From: a virus
DNA length: 38,375 bases
Strand: one strand, 5' to 3'
Virus record (IMG/VR): IMGVR_UViG_3300044608_001003
Coordinates: 1-38,375 of that record
Shown in pieces: positions 20,020-29,143 of the stretch. Position 1 is the first letter of the stretch, and each line of letters opens with the position of its first letter. Below the pieces are notes generated by a model that made no database searches, had not been told where the DNA came from, and saw only the letters and a program-made list of their open reading frames with translations. A program made the position numbers and the translations under genes.

Positions 20020-22140
20020 TTAATCGATCTCCAAAATCTCTACCGTCTGTCCCGCTAAATCACTGATCAAGTAATAATCAGAAGCATCAAGCTCAATCTC
20101 CAATCTATCTGGGCCAATGATTTCCATACCGTTAGCTGTTGTAACAGCAGATGATCCAAGGAATATCGATCCAGTATTATTTTTAGAAGGTTTAAGAACA
20201 AGTTTTTTTCTAGTTGCTGATGGTGCAGATCCCGAGACTGTTGCTCTTACAGCAGATGTTCCGACTGTCTTTTGAGTTTGGGTAATTGTTCCGGCCATTG
20301 TTTGAGCTCCTCCAGCTGCATTGATAGTGATGCTTTCCCCATTAGATGAGAATGTCACATTTGTGCCTGGTATTAACTTTTTAAATTGTAAATCTACTCC
20401 GACCTTTCCGGCAAATACTCCCTCACCTGTTGCACCAAGGTTTGAGGCTGTATTAACTTCACCTGTATCGGTGGACGCTATTGTAATAGAGTCAGTACCC
20501 GGAGTAATGGTCACATTTGACCCTGCTACTAAAGATTTAAACTCCAGGTTTACACCTGTTTTTTGTTTAAATACACCATCACCAGTACCTACATTAGAAG
20601 CAGTGTTTACTTCACCTGTATCAGTTGCAGCTATCGTTAAAGTGTCCGTTCCTGGTGTCAGAGTTACATTTGAACCTGCAACAATCGTCTTGAACTGAAG
20701 ATCAGTGCCAGATTTTTGTTTAAATACTGGCTCACCAGCTCCAACGCTCGCACCGTTTCTTACATATCTAGCATCACCTCTTGACTCATTGAAGTATTGA
20801 AGATGGTCATCACTAGATAGGTTTGAAAGCAAGCTGTGAGATGTAGCAACACCGCTAGGCGTGTAAAGCTGCTCTCCTCTAAAGTCGACGTAATTTTCTC
20901 CAACAGAAGCAGAAACTACAGCAGCTTTTGGGGTATTTGTATAAGCTGAATTTGTCTTAAAAATAACTGATCCAACAGCAACAAACTCAGCAAATGGTAG
21001 ACCACTTATTGAAGATATTTCTGAATCAGCCGCTAGTCTTGCTGCTGGTACGTTTGGATGAGATGCAGTTCCAAGGATTGCAATGATTGGAGTCTGGTAA
21101 TCGTTTGTAGCAAATATGTGTATCAATACAAAATTATTATTAATGACTTCAGTTAACTGCCAGGCTCCACCAGTAAATTCATTGTACGCAATGTTTGTAC
21201 CTGCATATCCTGCTGTTCCGTTATAGATAACAGGAAATGCATCAGCAGTTTTCTTTCTCCATAATGAGCCACTTCTATACAAGACTGGAATTGATGCTGT
21301 TAGTGGGGATGTAAGAACAAGATCCTCATCTCTTATTGTTCCCGAGTCTGCTTGAAATTGAGCATGAGCATCCAAAGAGCCGTTTCCATCAACAGAAAAG
21401 TTTTGAAGCCCAAGACCGCTTAAATATCTTGCACCAAATACTGTGTGCAAATAACCATGAGTTGCACCATCCATTACTAAACCGTGTCTTTCATCGGCAA
21501 AGTAAGCAGCTTTTTGATTGGTTGAGTTCCAATAGACGATAGAGACTAAAGCGTTATTTTCAAATAGTGATGGGCTGAATGTTGCTGTTTCTGAAAGAAC
21601 GCCAGCAGAATTATAATAAATGTAGTGATTTCCATCAGTGTCAGCAATCGTGATTGACTCAGCACCTTTATTGTATTTAGTTCCTTTAATGTGGACATCA
21701 AAGTTTGATGCAGTTGGTGAGATTGTGAATAGTCTTGATGCTTCGTTAAATGATAGTGCCGTATCTGTTCTATTAGGAAAACCTGTTGGCTCTTTAACAA
21801 GTTCCTGGGTTGTGTTTATGTCATCTTCAACCGTCAACACTCGATTGTAAGTGTCATACAATCCTGCATCAAGTTTACCAATAGCAACCTTTCTATCATC
21901 GCCATTTTCAATAAAGTTGGTGCTTGAATAGTCTTTGGACTCAATATCACCTTCACCTGCAACACCTAAAACATCGGCTATCTCATTAATGTAAACTTGG
22001 ACGTCCTGTATTGCTCCAACTTCAGATGAAGTAACTTTATATAAACCTAGCTTACCTTTCTTTAGATCGTCGATTGTCTTATCTAGGAATGTTGCATTAG
22101 CAACAGATGAGGATAGTTTTGATTTAAACTGAATTGGCAT
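20020..22140 (-). CDS. Tail fibre protein
   Basis: This 706-residue protein has an N-terminus (MPIQFKSKLSSSVANATFLD) typical of a fibre base. Residues about 130-440 form a beta-rich shaft, including WRKKTADAFPVIYNGTAGYA. Residues about 461-610 are three tandem 50-residue repeats, each with VFKQK/VFAGK, DLQFK and AGSNVTLTPGTDTLTI-like cores ending in a TDTGEVNTAS linker. The C-terminal domain includes SIFLGSSAVTTANGMEI. Trimeric fibres for receptor contact are built this way. It follows the 255-residue distal tail protein and precedes the secreted protein. Confidence 0.75.
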   Translation of the reverse strand: MPIQFKSKLSSSVANATFLDKTIDDLKKGKLGLYKVTSSEVGAIQDVQVYINEIADVLGVAGEGDIESKDYSSTNFIENGDDRKVAIGKLDAGLYDTYNRVLTVEDDINTTQELVKEPTGFPNRTDTALSFNEASRLFTISPTASNFDVHIKGTKYNKGAESITIADTDGNHYIYYNSAGVLSETATFSPSLFENNALVSIVYWNSTNQKAAYFADERHGLVMDGATHGYLHTVFGARYLSGLGLQNFSVDGNGSLDAHAQFQADSGTIRDEDLVLTSPLTASIPVLYRSGSLWRKKTADAFPVIYNGTAGYAGTNIAYNEFTGGAWQLTEVINNNFVLIHIFATNDYQTPIIAILGTASHPNVPAARLAADSEISSISGLPFAEFVAVGSVIFKTNSAYTNTPKAAVVSASVGENYVDFRGEQLYTPSGVATSHSLLSNLSSDDHLQYFNESRGDARYVRNGASVGAGEPVFKQKSGTDLQFKTIVAGSNVTLTPGTDTLTIAATDTGEVNTASNVGTGDGVFKQKTGVNLEFKSLVAGSNVTITPGTDSITIASTDTGEVNTASNLGATGEGVFAGKVGVDLQFKKLIPGTNVTFSSNGESITINAAGGAQTMAGTITQTQKTVGTSAVRATVSGSAPSATRKKLVLKPSKNNTGSIFLGSSAVTTANGMEIIGPDRLEIELDASDYYLISDLAGQTVEILEID
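20311..20760 (-). repeat. Three tandem 150-bp repeats in the tail-fibre gene
   Basis: Units of about 150 bp (20611-20760, 20461-20610, 20311-20460 in reading order) encode 50-residue modules with the shared core NVT(L/I/F), TGEVNTASN and DLQFK/NLEFK. They are diverged at the DNA level, so they are old, but the number of units could vary between relatives. Confidence 0.8.
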
Positions 22141-22142
22141 GA

Positions 22143-22910
22143 TTAAACCTTTCTAAAAGTTAGTGTGCCTGTCTCAAAGTAGTTTGCCAATCCTTTAGAA
22201 TAAAGCTCATAAAGCTGGAAACCGACACCTTTAGAGTTCTTCTGTGTCTTCTCAAGTATGCATGGCACATAAACACCAGGGGTCAACAAATCAGGAATAA
22301 ACTCCATCGGCTTTTTTTGGATTGCGTAATTCATAAACGCTCTCAAGTCTGATACGCCTGATGGGTTATTCTTTATAACTCCCTGGCCAACAATGTTGGT
22401 CACATAAGTTATGTTACACTCCATGAACTGATTTTGACCAAAGGAAACTACTTCAACAATACCACTAGCAGATGTGTTTACGCTTGAGTCTACTGATTCG
22501 ACAATATCGTCAAAGTCAACATACTTTTGGAGCTTGTATTGTGGCTCGTAAAAGAACCCACTAGGCTGATTTCCTGTATAGGTGTTTGAGCCTGATCTAT
22601 TAGTTGTAAACCCCATAAGAGCAAATGCTGAAATCTCAAAATGTGATCCAGATAGGACTGTAAGATTAAACGGGGCGCTTCCTGTGATTGTTATTAACCT
22701 AGTTGCTCTGTCAACGGTTACTGTATAAGTATTTTCTCCTGCCTCATTCATTGCGTTAGATACTGCGTCAATAAATGTTTGGAGAGTATAAGAACCAATC
22801 TTAATCTGTGCCCCTATCTCTGTTGATCCGTCCTCGTTAAAGTCAATAAACTGATTATCTTCTGAGATGTCGTGACCGTATGTAAATCCGCTAAATGTAG
22901 TTAAGCTCAT
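22143..22910 (-). CDS. Distal tail-type protein
   Basis: This 255-residue beta-rich protein starts MSLTTFSGFTYGHDISEDNQ. Position right after the tape measure gene and before the fibre points to a tail-end component that links tube and tip. It overlaps the tape measure stop by 4 bp (ATGA). I cannot name the family; the N-terminal half (YTLQTFIDAVSNAMNEAGEN) resembles small insertion domains in tail proteins. Confidence 0.6.
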   Translation of the reverse strand: MSLTTFSGFTYGHDISEDNQFIDFNEDGSTEIGAQIKIGSYTLQTFIDAVSNAMNEAGENTYTVTVDRATRLITITGSAPFNLTVLSGSHFEISAFALMGFTTNRSGSNTYTGNQPSGFFYEPQYKLQKYVDFDDIVESVDSSVNTSASGIVEVVSFGQNQFMECNITYVTNIVGQGVIKNNPSGVSDLRAFMNYAIQKKPMEFIPDLLTPGVYVPCILEKTQKNSKGVGFQLYELYSKGLANYFETGTLTFRKV

Positions 22911-24802
22911 GCAAATCTCGCGTCGGTAAGAGTTACGCCTTGCTTGGCAAAACTTTCGTTAAGTGTCTCGGTAATGAACTGGCCGAGCTCCTCTTGCCTT
23001 ACGAGTGATCCCTGGACTGTGACAGAAACATTTGTAGATGGTGCCATTCTTTGCTGAGACTCCTCAGGGTTTGCCACTGGATTAGATATTGGCACGTTAC
23101 CTTCACCCATGCCAGTGTTTCCTGCCGTAGCAGTTCCACCACCACCACCGGATAACCCACCAAGAAAACCACCAAATGCAGCAAGGGCAGCACCAGCCTT
23201 AATTAAAAATGGCCCTTGAGCTTTATCTTTTGGGTTTGGTGAGAAAATCATAGCGGCACCAGTTAGCATAAAATTGGTACCTAATGCGATAGCCTGATCA
23301 GCAATTGATTTGAATAATGCCTTAGCAAAAGCATCAAGAGCATTCTCTCCAGTTGCAATCGCTTTACCAAATGCCGCAAACGCTTGGCCCGCTCCACGAG
23401 CAAGACCATCTCTTAATGCTTTAGCTGATTCAGCTGCAAATGTTTTCATTCTTTCATTTGTAGCAGTAATCTGATCTTGAAGCTTCATTGACGTATCAGA
23501 TGCCATACTAAAAGCACTTGAAAATGCCTGGCCCCATGTCATTAAAGAGTTCCCTGCTGCCTGGTTTGACGTAGCAAGAATGGCGTTGTTTGTTGCAGCA
23601 GCTTCGGCTGCTATCCTGTTTTGTTCCTCAAAGAAGAGTTTTAATTCTTCATTTTTCTTGAATAATGAATCTGAAATAGAGAAATCAGAAATATTTTGAA
23701 TAGCTTTATTAAAGTCTGCTTCAACTTCCTTAGTAACCATTTCAGAAGTTTGTTCAAAATCTAAAAGCTGTTGAGATAACTCTTCACCTATTCCTAAACC
23801 CTGAAGCAATTTACCTACAGCAAAACCAACATTACCAACACCAGATACGATTTGAGCAAAAACAAAATTTAGATTTTTTTGAACCAGGTTAGCAATATTA
23901 TAAAGTTGCTCGAATGGTGCAATTACATAAGTAATAAACGCTTCATTGAAATCGACAAATACAGTAGATGCTTCTTTAAAAAAATCAAAATTCTTAGCAA
24001 ATCCTTCTATTTTCTTAGTTAGCTCAACAAAGAATCCTGTCGTAGCTTTAATGACTTGGGTCAATTGTGGGCTTTTTATAATAATGTTAGCTATTGCTTC
24101 TAATGTGTCACCAAATGCATTTTTTAGCTGATCAACTGCTCCTGAGTATGTGTTAACATCTCTAGCTGCTGCCCCACCAAATTTTGACTCTATAGCTGTT
24201 AATGCGTTTGCAAATGTAGTTGCGTTATCTTTTGCTTTCTCTATTGAAATTCCATATCGAGAGAATGATCCAACCTCTCCAGATGCTGCCTTACCGACCA
24301 ATGTAGCAGCAGAATTAAGGTCAATTCTTAGTGCAGTAGACAGGTCTAAAGCTGCCTTGGTTGCTCTTTTTAAACCCTCTTGATCAAGATCACCTAAAGA
24401 CTGAATTAGTGCAGCATTTTGAATGATGACATCATCTCCAAACCTAGTGGCATTTTGAAGCTCTGATGCAAATACCTGGATTCCTTCTGATGCTTGAAGA
24501 GATGCATTTTTAGACAGCGATAGTGCTGAATTTAAAGCATTGACAGCATCTTCCTGTGCTTGGGCACCACGAAGACCCTCTAGGGCAAGAAATCCAGTGG
24601 CTAGACCAGTAACAAGACCAGCCGCTTTAGCTGCAAATGATCCTATGCTTCTAAGTGACTTTGTTGCACTTGATTCAAACTCGGCACTAAAAAGACTTCC
24701 TGCTTTCTCACCAGATTTTTCCGCTGCTTTCTCTAGTGATGCTGTAGCACTTTTTACATCACCTTTCTCTAAGTCTAACTGGACAATAATTTTTTCAGAC
24801 AT
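22907..24802 (-). CDS. Tail length tape measure protein
   Basis: This 631-residue protein is rich in Ala with long helices; hydrophobic membrane-like stretches occur at about 52-72 (FAAKAAGLVTGLATGFLAL) and in the C-terminal third, and a Gly-rich linker (LGGLSGGGGG) lies near residue 553. FSRYGISIEKAKDNATTF is a signature of prophage tape measure proteins. With roughly 0.15 nm per residue, the tail should be close to 95 nm. It lies directly after the chaperone genes, as in lambda-like phages. Confidence 0.88.
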   Translation of the reverse strand: MSEKIIVQLDLEKGDVKSATASLEKAAEKSGEKAGSLFSAEFESSATKSLRSIGSFAAKAAGLVTGLATGFLALEGLRGAQAQEDAVNALNSALSLSKNASLQASEGIQVFASELQNATRFGDDVIIQNAALIQSLGDLDQEGLKRATKAALDLSTALRIDLNSAATLVGKAASGEVGSFSRYGISIEKAKDNATTFANALTAIESKFGGAAARDVNTYSGAVDQLKNAFGDTLEAIANIIIKSPQLTQVIKATTGFFVELTKKIEGFAKNFDFFKEASTVFVDFNEAFITYVIAPFEQLYNIANLVQKNLNFVFAQIVSGVGNVGFAVGKLLQGLGIGEELSQQLLDFEQTSEMVTKEVEADFNKAIQNISDFSISDSLFKKNEELKLFFEEQNRIAAEAAATNNAILATSNQAAGNSLMTWGQAFSSAFSMASDTSMKLQDQITATNERMKTFAAESAKALRDGLARGAGQAFAAFGKAIATGENALDAFAKALFKSIADQAIALGTNFMLTGAAMIFSPNPKDKAQGPFLIKAGAALAAFGGFLGGLSGGGGGTATAGNTGMGEGNVPISNPVANPEESQQRMAPSTNVSVTVQGSLVRQEELGQFITETLNESFAKQGVTLTDARFA

Positions 24803-25080
24803 TAGAAAAGCTCCAGATCAGTAGTTTTTACAGTCCTGTTCTCAAAATTTTCAGGGTAGGCAATCTTGTAAAGATCCTTGTGCCTTTTGCGCATTTCTTT
24901 TTGATTGAGTGTTGGATATTGATTAGCATCCATGTCAAAAAGCCGCTCCCTAGCTCTTATCCTCTCCATAGCCTGGAGATATAACTTTGTCTTTTGTGGT
25001 GTCATAGCGGCAATGTCTGATTCTTTTAACTGAGGAAAAAATCTCAGTAATTCAAAAACCCAAACATCACCGCTTGTTAG
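24802..25080 (-). CDS. Tail assembly chaperone GT extension (after -1 frameshift)
   Basis: This frame has no start of its own at its beginning. After the slip at 25080-25086 it reads LTSGDVWVFELLRFFPQLKE and continues without a stop into MTPQKTKLYLQAMERIRARE to the end at 24802, where it meets the tape measure start by 1 bp. ATG 25005 could also start a shorter 67-residue form. In lambda the T domain binds the tail tube protein while the G domain binds the tape measure. The open -1 frame from the slip site is strong support for a GT fusion. Confidence 0.85.
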   Translation of the reverse strand, partial: LTSGDVWVFELLRFFPQLKESDIAAMTPQKTKLYLQAMERIRARERLFDMDANQYPTLNQKEMRKRHKDLYKIAYPENFENRTVKTTDLELF

Positions 25081-25328
25081 TTTTTTTCTGAGTAATACAA
25101 TGCGCTCAAAAGTTTCTTGGCCTGAGATGGATTTAGTTTATTAAAAACTTCCTCATTTAAGCCAAGCTTGGAAAGAAGCGACAAGAGAGCCGCTTCCTTT
25201 TCCGCTTCTGATTCGCACTTATTTAGGTCTTTGGTGTATTCCTTAATCTGGCCATTGTTTGGCTTTTTAACAGAAAACGATTCTCCACCAATCTTAAACT
25301 CAACTACTTCTTCAGAAAAATCCAACAT
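25077..25328 (-). CDS. Tail assembly chaperone G
   Basis: This 83-residue protein starts MLDFSEEVVEFKIGGESFSV; helical C-terminal half (LLSLLSKLGLNEEVFNKLNP). Position between the tail tube and tape measure genes and the slippery A AAA AAC at its last codons identify it as the upstream partner of a G/GT chaperone pair. It ends SEKN before TAA. The shorter product should be the major form, and a small share would be extended. Confidence 0.85.
   Translation of the reverse strand: MLDFSEEVVEFKIGGESFSVKKPNNGQIKEYTKDLNKCESEAEKEAALLSLLSKLGLNEEVFNKLNPSQAKKLLSALYYSEKN
25080..25086 (-). promoter_or_regulatory. Programmed -1 frameshift slippery site A AAA AAC
   Basis: Zero-frame codons are GAA AAA AAC followed at once by the TAA stop, giving the X XXY YYZ heptamer in exact register. 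Slipping one base back opens CTA ACA AGC and a continuous frame to 24802. A hairpin with ACTGAG/CTCAGT arms lies about 30 nt further on, a rather long distance for a stimulator. Confidence 0.88.
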
Positions 25329-25339
25329 TCAAATCTCCC

Positions 25340-26245
25340 TTAAAACTTAGAATGATCACCACGAGCAAGAAGGTTAATTTCTTCTGCTGCGTTAGCATCC
25401 TTGTATGATGTAAACAAGAAAGAAGCTTCTTGGATAGATGATCCAGAAAAGTTGATGCTTTCAAGTTTTGGAGCTGTGTTAAGCATAACAATATCCTCAG
25501 AAATATTTGTCTCAAGATTTCTGATAGGATGACCTACAAGGCGACCAGAATAGTTGAACATTGACTGATAAAGCTTCTTAGTTCCAAGACCTGTGATCTC
25601 TTGACCGCTGATTGTAATGTTGTTACCAGTAACTTCACCGACAAGATCCTGCCAACGCTGAGTAGACATTTCTCTTAGTGGGATTGTGATCTCTGCACTG
25701 TATCCAGTGATGATTTCATCCTGAACAACAGTACCTTGAGCATCATCAAGAAGCTGAACAACCTCGATATTTGTAGTTAGTTCAGACTCTCCGGTTTGGC
25801 CGATATATCCACCGAAACCAGCGGCACCGATGGCGAAAGTCAATCCGGCTGCGTTTGTAGTTACTTCGGTTGTGATCTTTCCTACAAAGTGATTCTGCAC
25901 TTCAACAGCAGCACCGACCTGCTCACAACGAACTGCAATAGCGGCTAACGCTGTGACAAATAGGGCCGCAATAGCAGATGCACTTGCGCCAGAAGTATAA
26001 CTAACAGTGATGAGTGTTTGATCAGGAGCAACAGGTGCTGGGGTTGTAGTACCGTCAGAAAGCTGAATAACATATTTCTTTTCCTTATAATCTGAACCGA
26101 TCACGTTAAGATCGAAATATTTACCATCCTGTGAACCTGCAACATCAGCAGCGAAGGTGATTGTTCGGCAATGTCTCTTACCGAAAAACCATTTCATTGC
26201 CTCTAGGCGTTGTTCCGTTGATTTTGTTGACGAGCAAAGTGCCAT
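25340..26245 (-). CDS. Major tail tube protein
   Basis: This 301-residue protein is of the expected size and place (between tail terminator and chaperones). Beta-rich, with an inserted domain of about residues 45-145 holding SYTSGASASAIAALFVTALA and FAIGAAGFGGYIGQTGESEL, and a C-terminal tube core (YSAEITIPLREMSTQRWQDL; EASFLFTSYKDANAAEEINL). Hexamer rings of it should form the tail tube. Assigned from order rather than recognised identity. Confidence 0.72.
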   Translation of the reverse strand: MALCSSTKSTEQRLEAMKWFFGKRHCRTITFAADVAGSQDGKYFDLNVIGSDYKEKKYVIQLSDGTTTPAPVAPDQTLITVSYTSGASASAIAALFVTALAAIAVRCEQVGAAVEVQNHFVGKITTEVTTNAAGLTFAIGAAGFGGYIGQTGESELTTNIEVVQLLDDAQGTVVQDEIITGYSAEITIPLREMSTQRWQDLVGEVTGNNITISGQEITGLGTKKLYQSMFNYSGRLVGHPIRNLETNISEDIVMLNTAPKLESINFSGSSIQEASFLFTSYKDANAAEEINLLARGDHSKF

Positions 26246-26248
26246 AAG

Positions 26249-26671
26249 TTACTCCCGTGTGTATGCTTGTGTTAGCGTTAAATTTATATCAATCTTAAAA
26301 CCGTCATCGTTAGAAGGCAACTTACTGGCCTCGATGCCGTTGCTGATTATGTTACTGATTGTCTCAATATTATGGAAATTTTGTAAATCTAAGATTTTGT
26401 CCTCAATACAAATGGCTTTATCTAGCAATAAATCGTAATTTTCTATCTCTGACCTATAGCCAAGACCAAAAATAGAAACAACCACTGACATTGTTCTTTC
26501 AGTATAATCAGTCCTGAATATCTTATTTAAGGTGTTTATACTTATCTGATAGGATGAATCAAGGATAGGCTCACCAATATCACCATCATAAAAAGCTGAT
26601 GGATTCTCCTTAAGATCAGGATCAGCATTAAGAATAATTCCTCTAATGTAGTTTCTGATCTCACCAATCAT
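26249..26671 (-). CDS. Tail terminator-like protein
   Basis: This 140-residue protein starts MIGEIRNYIRGIILNADPDL. The fold pattern of a helix then beta strands (RTMSVVVSIFGLGYRSEIEN; FKIDINLTLTQAYTRE) and its place before the tube gene suit a gpU-like terminator that caps the tube and joins the head. Overlaps its upstream neighbour by 4 bp. Confidence 0.6.
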   Translation of the reverse strand: MIGEIRNYIRGIILNADPDLKENPSAFYDGDIGEPILDSSYQISINTLNKIFRTDYTERTMSVVVSIFGLGYRSEIENYDLLLDKAICIEDKILDLQNFHNIETISNIISNGIEASKLPSNDDGFKIDINLTLTQAYTRE

Positions 26672-27366
26672 CGTCTAATCATCCTGAATGACTTAAGATC
26701 CTGAATCTCTTCACTTCCATCAAATGTCCCAGAATTGTCTTTGTCAATCCTGATCGAAGCACGATCTCTTTCAGAGTTTCTAAGGTCTTTATATTGGTTG
26801 ATTTTCTCAGCGAACTTATCACCCACAGAGACAAATAAATCGCTGTAAATGATGAACATAGCCTCATAAAGAGACCATTTAGAGAGCTCACCGTTAAGAT
26901 TTACCTGGTCTTTGGTGTATGGCTCCCCGTTAGAAGCCCATATTCTTTTACGATCAAGATAGTTTAGAATCCTTGATTGAGCTTCCCTGTGGATGTTTTT
27001 AAAGCTGTTTTTGCCTTCTGGAATATATCTTTTTAATTCTGACTCAATGGCAAATATCTGCTCATCAGATGAATAAAGATTATCATCCTCTTCTGAAATA
27101 ACTTCTAATTCAAAGTTTTGACTTACTGTGCTAACACCATCAGTGGCTTGAACTGTAATAACTTTAGTTCCGCTTGTTGCGTATGCCCAGTCCAAAAACC
27201 ATTTTGACTGATTAGTATTGTAAACAGAAACAGCAGTTGCAGAATCTTCCGGCTTAATAGAGATCCCTGTAATGCCAGATCCGCTTACAAATGACTTTGA
27301 TACGTCGATCCTGGTCTTATCACCGACCTGGACTAATGACTCACGGATGCAGCTTAGGAAGATCAT
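26668..27366 (-). CDS. Head-tail connector-type protein with Ig-like and EF-hand-like parts
   Basis: This 232-residue protein has an N-terminal Ig-like domain, about 8-90 (VTVQATDGVSTVSQNFELEV style), then a helical region (SELKRYIPEGKNSFKNIHRE; LSKWSLYEAMFIIYSDLFVS) like phage gp6 adaptors. Residues 208-219 read DKDNSGTFDGSE, a canonical EF-hand loop with D, D, S, T, D, E at the six calcium positions. The site between head and tail genes supports a connector role, with calcium possibly stabilising it. Confidence 0.62.
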   Translation of the reverse strand: MIFLSCIRESLVQVGDKTRIDVSKSFVSGSGITGISIKPEDSATAVSVYNTNQSKWFLDWAYATSGTKVITVQATDGVSTVSQNFELEVISEEDDNLYSSDEQIFAIESELKRYIPEGKNSFKNIHREAQSRILNYLDRKRIWASNGEPYTKDQVNLNGELSKWSLYEAMFIIYSDLFVSVGDKFAEKINQYKDLRNSERDRASIRIDKDNSGTFDGSEEIQDLKSFRMIRR

Positions 27367-27375
27367 TTTCGCCCC

Positions 27376-27516
27376 TTACTTCTTTTTTTTCTTCTTGGCA
27401 CCTCTCGCAACAGATAGCGCAATAGCTACGGCCTGTTTTTGAGACTTACCAGCTTTCTTTTCTTTCTTAATATTAAAAGCAATTGTCTTTTTAGAATAAC
27501 CCTTTTTCAGCGGCAC
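27376..27516 (-). CDS. Small basic phage protein (DUF6496-like)
   Basis: GTG 27516 to TAA gives 46 residues: MPLKKGYSKKTIAFNIKKEK, then KSQKQAVAIALSVARGAK and a Lys tail. I recognise the LKKGYSxKTI...KSQKQAVAIALSxAR pattern as a small conserved protein found in phages and prophages near head or tail genes, with unknown function. The Lys-rich composition suggests binding to DNA or RNA. Confidence 0.72.
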   Translation of the reverse strand: MPLKKGYSKKTIAFNIKKEKKAGKSQKQAVAIALSVARGAKKKKKK

Positions 27517-27525
27517 TCTGTACTC

Positions 27526-28053
27526 CTATTCGTCAGCTTTAGTTAGTTCAAGAAACTTAATCTTGTTCTTAGCTCTAACCATTTCATCAAATATTCCAAG
27601 ATGATTAATGTAAAAATAATCCTTATAAACATTATTTAAGATTGTTATCTTAACATCAATCTTCAAGCTAACATCGCCTGAAAGAATCACTGGATCTAGT
27701 GCTGATTGTGGAACTGATGCGATAAACTTCTTACCAGCTTGTGTCCCTATAAAGACACCTATGCCAGTTTCTGTCCACATATCATCAATGGAGATTGAGT
27801 TTACAGTAAACTCTGCTGATGAGATGGACTTATCCCTGCCATTAAGCGATAGTGCTGAAATAAGCTGAATACCATCAAAATTTTCAGCATCAAACTTTGC
27901 CCATGCTCTGATTTTATAATCCTTCTTTGTGGGCTTACTAAAACCGAGTTTGGGTAAAACCTGAGTAAAGCTGCTTAGTGCCACCGGATTATTAAATTTC
28001 AGCTTTAATGGCTGAACAAAATCAAGTGATGTAAGCATCTGCACTCTTCTCAT
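27526..28053 (-). CDS. Virion-associated protein of unknown function
   Basis: This 175-residue protein has a beta-sandwich look (IQLISALSLNGRDKSISSAE; WTETGIGVFIGTQAGKKFIA). No recognised family. It stands between the small DUF6496-like gene and the fibronectin-type decoration gene, which it meets by a 1-bp gap, so it is probably a virion decoration or connector protein. Confidence 0.6.
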   Translation of the reverse strand: MRRVQMLTSLDFVQPLKLKFNNPVALSSFTQVLPKLGFSKPTKKDYKIRAWAKFDAENFDGIQLISALSLNGRDKSISSAEFTVNSISIDDMWTETGIGVFIGTQAGKKFIASVPQSALDPVILSGDVSLKIDVKITILNNVYKDYFYINHLGIFDEMVRAKNKIKFLELTKADE

Positions 28054-28054
28054 A

Positions 28055-29143
28055 TTATTCAGCTATGGTTAGACCAATCGCTCCTCTTCTAGTTTGAGAG
28101 TCGGCAACAATTGAGAAAATTGCCGTATAATGAGTGAGGTCTGTGAGATTGTTTGCACTCACTGGAGTTGACTTAAATAAACCGTTGCCATCAGCAACTA
28201 TTCCAGATTGAGAAATACCTACGGCAACTCCATCCTTGTCATAAATAGTAAATGATGCCACTCCTAAATCAGAGTTCATCTGCTCACCATTCTTAACAAC
28301 CCACATTGATACTTGAAGTTGGTTTGCTGCATTGATTGAGAATACTGCTCTTGGCTCGTATTCTGGCCCTGCTTCAGGGTATGTAATTGGTAGGTTGTAA
28401 ATAATCTGAACACCATCAACAGGAATAGAAACCTTAACCGTATAGTATGTATTATCAAGATTAAGTATTGATGGGATCGGAGTTATTTCAAAATAACCCT
28501 CAGAGTCAAAAGATATTCCAGACTCAGACATTCCAGGAACCAAGTTCCCATTATTGTCATAAATTACATAAGAAGCAGTACCAAGACGAGCAGGATTATT
28601 AATAACCCCATCATTGTCATTGACCCAGAATGAAGCAATTAGATTATTGCTAGTATTAACGGCAAACACACCATTGATTTGAGCGTTTGTTGCTCCACTA
28701 ATTCCTGGGCTTGTCTGGCTAAGAGAAGCGATGTTTACGTCTCTATTTCCAACAGCGTCGATTGCTCGAACCCCAACAAAGTAATTTACACCAGTCTCAA
28801 GTAGAGAACCGTTTCCAAGGGAAAAAATATCTGCATTTAACTGAGTTGTTACTAGGGCAATATTTGAAACATTAAAAAGATTAATGTTATCTAATGCCTT
28901 TACATAAACCTCATATCTAATTGGTGCAGATGGATCTGATGCCGCTAGCCAAGTAACTTTTAACTGGCCAAGAGAACCTCTGGTAAGTGAATCAATTCCC
29001 AAAAATGTGGGCGGAGTAAGATCAACAATACAGGCCTGAGATGTTGGCTGAAATGATCCACCAGTGATTAGTTGATTGGCAAATTCACCACCCAGAGTTG
29101 TACCCTGGGTGATTGTTCCACCAGATATAAACTGATTAGACAT
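28055..29143 (-). CDS. Decoration-like protein with fibronectin III domain
   Basis: This 362-residue protein starts with short GG-repeats (ISGGTITQGTTLGGEFANQL). Residues about 43-140 are a fibronectin III domain: DLTPPTFLGIDSLTRGSLGQ, VTWLAASD, FVGVRAIDAVGNRD. Two similar beta domains follow (about 157-257 and 265-360), each with SFWVNDND or SMWVVKNG, then YVIYDNNGN or FTIYDKDGV. Such domains decorate capsids or tails and aid surface adhesion. No membrane or signal segment. Confidence 0.72.
   Translation of the reverse strand: MSNQFISGGTITQGTTLGGEFANQLITGGSFQPTSQACIVDLTPPTFLGIDSLTRGSLGQLKVTWLAASDPSAPIRYEVYVKALDNINLFNVSNIALVTTQLNADIFSLGNGSLLETGVNYFVGVRAIDAVGNRDVNIASLSQTSPGISGATNAQINGVFAVNTSNNLIASFWVNDNDGVINNPARLGTASYVIYDNNGNLVPGMSESGISFDSEGYFEITPIPSILNLDNTYYTVKVSIPVDGVQIIYNLPITYPEAGPEYEPRAVFSINAANQLQVSMWVVKNGEQMNSDLGVASFTIYDKDGVAVGISQSGIVADGNGLFKSTPVSANNLTDLTHYTAIFSIVADSQTRRGAIGLTIAE

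Noticed and set aside
20321-20698. Rightward open frame opposite the tail-fibre repeats
   Set aside because: Its repeats merely mirror the 150-bp repeats of the fibre gene on the other strand.
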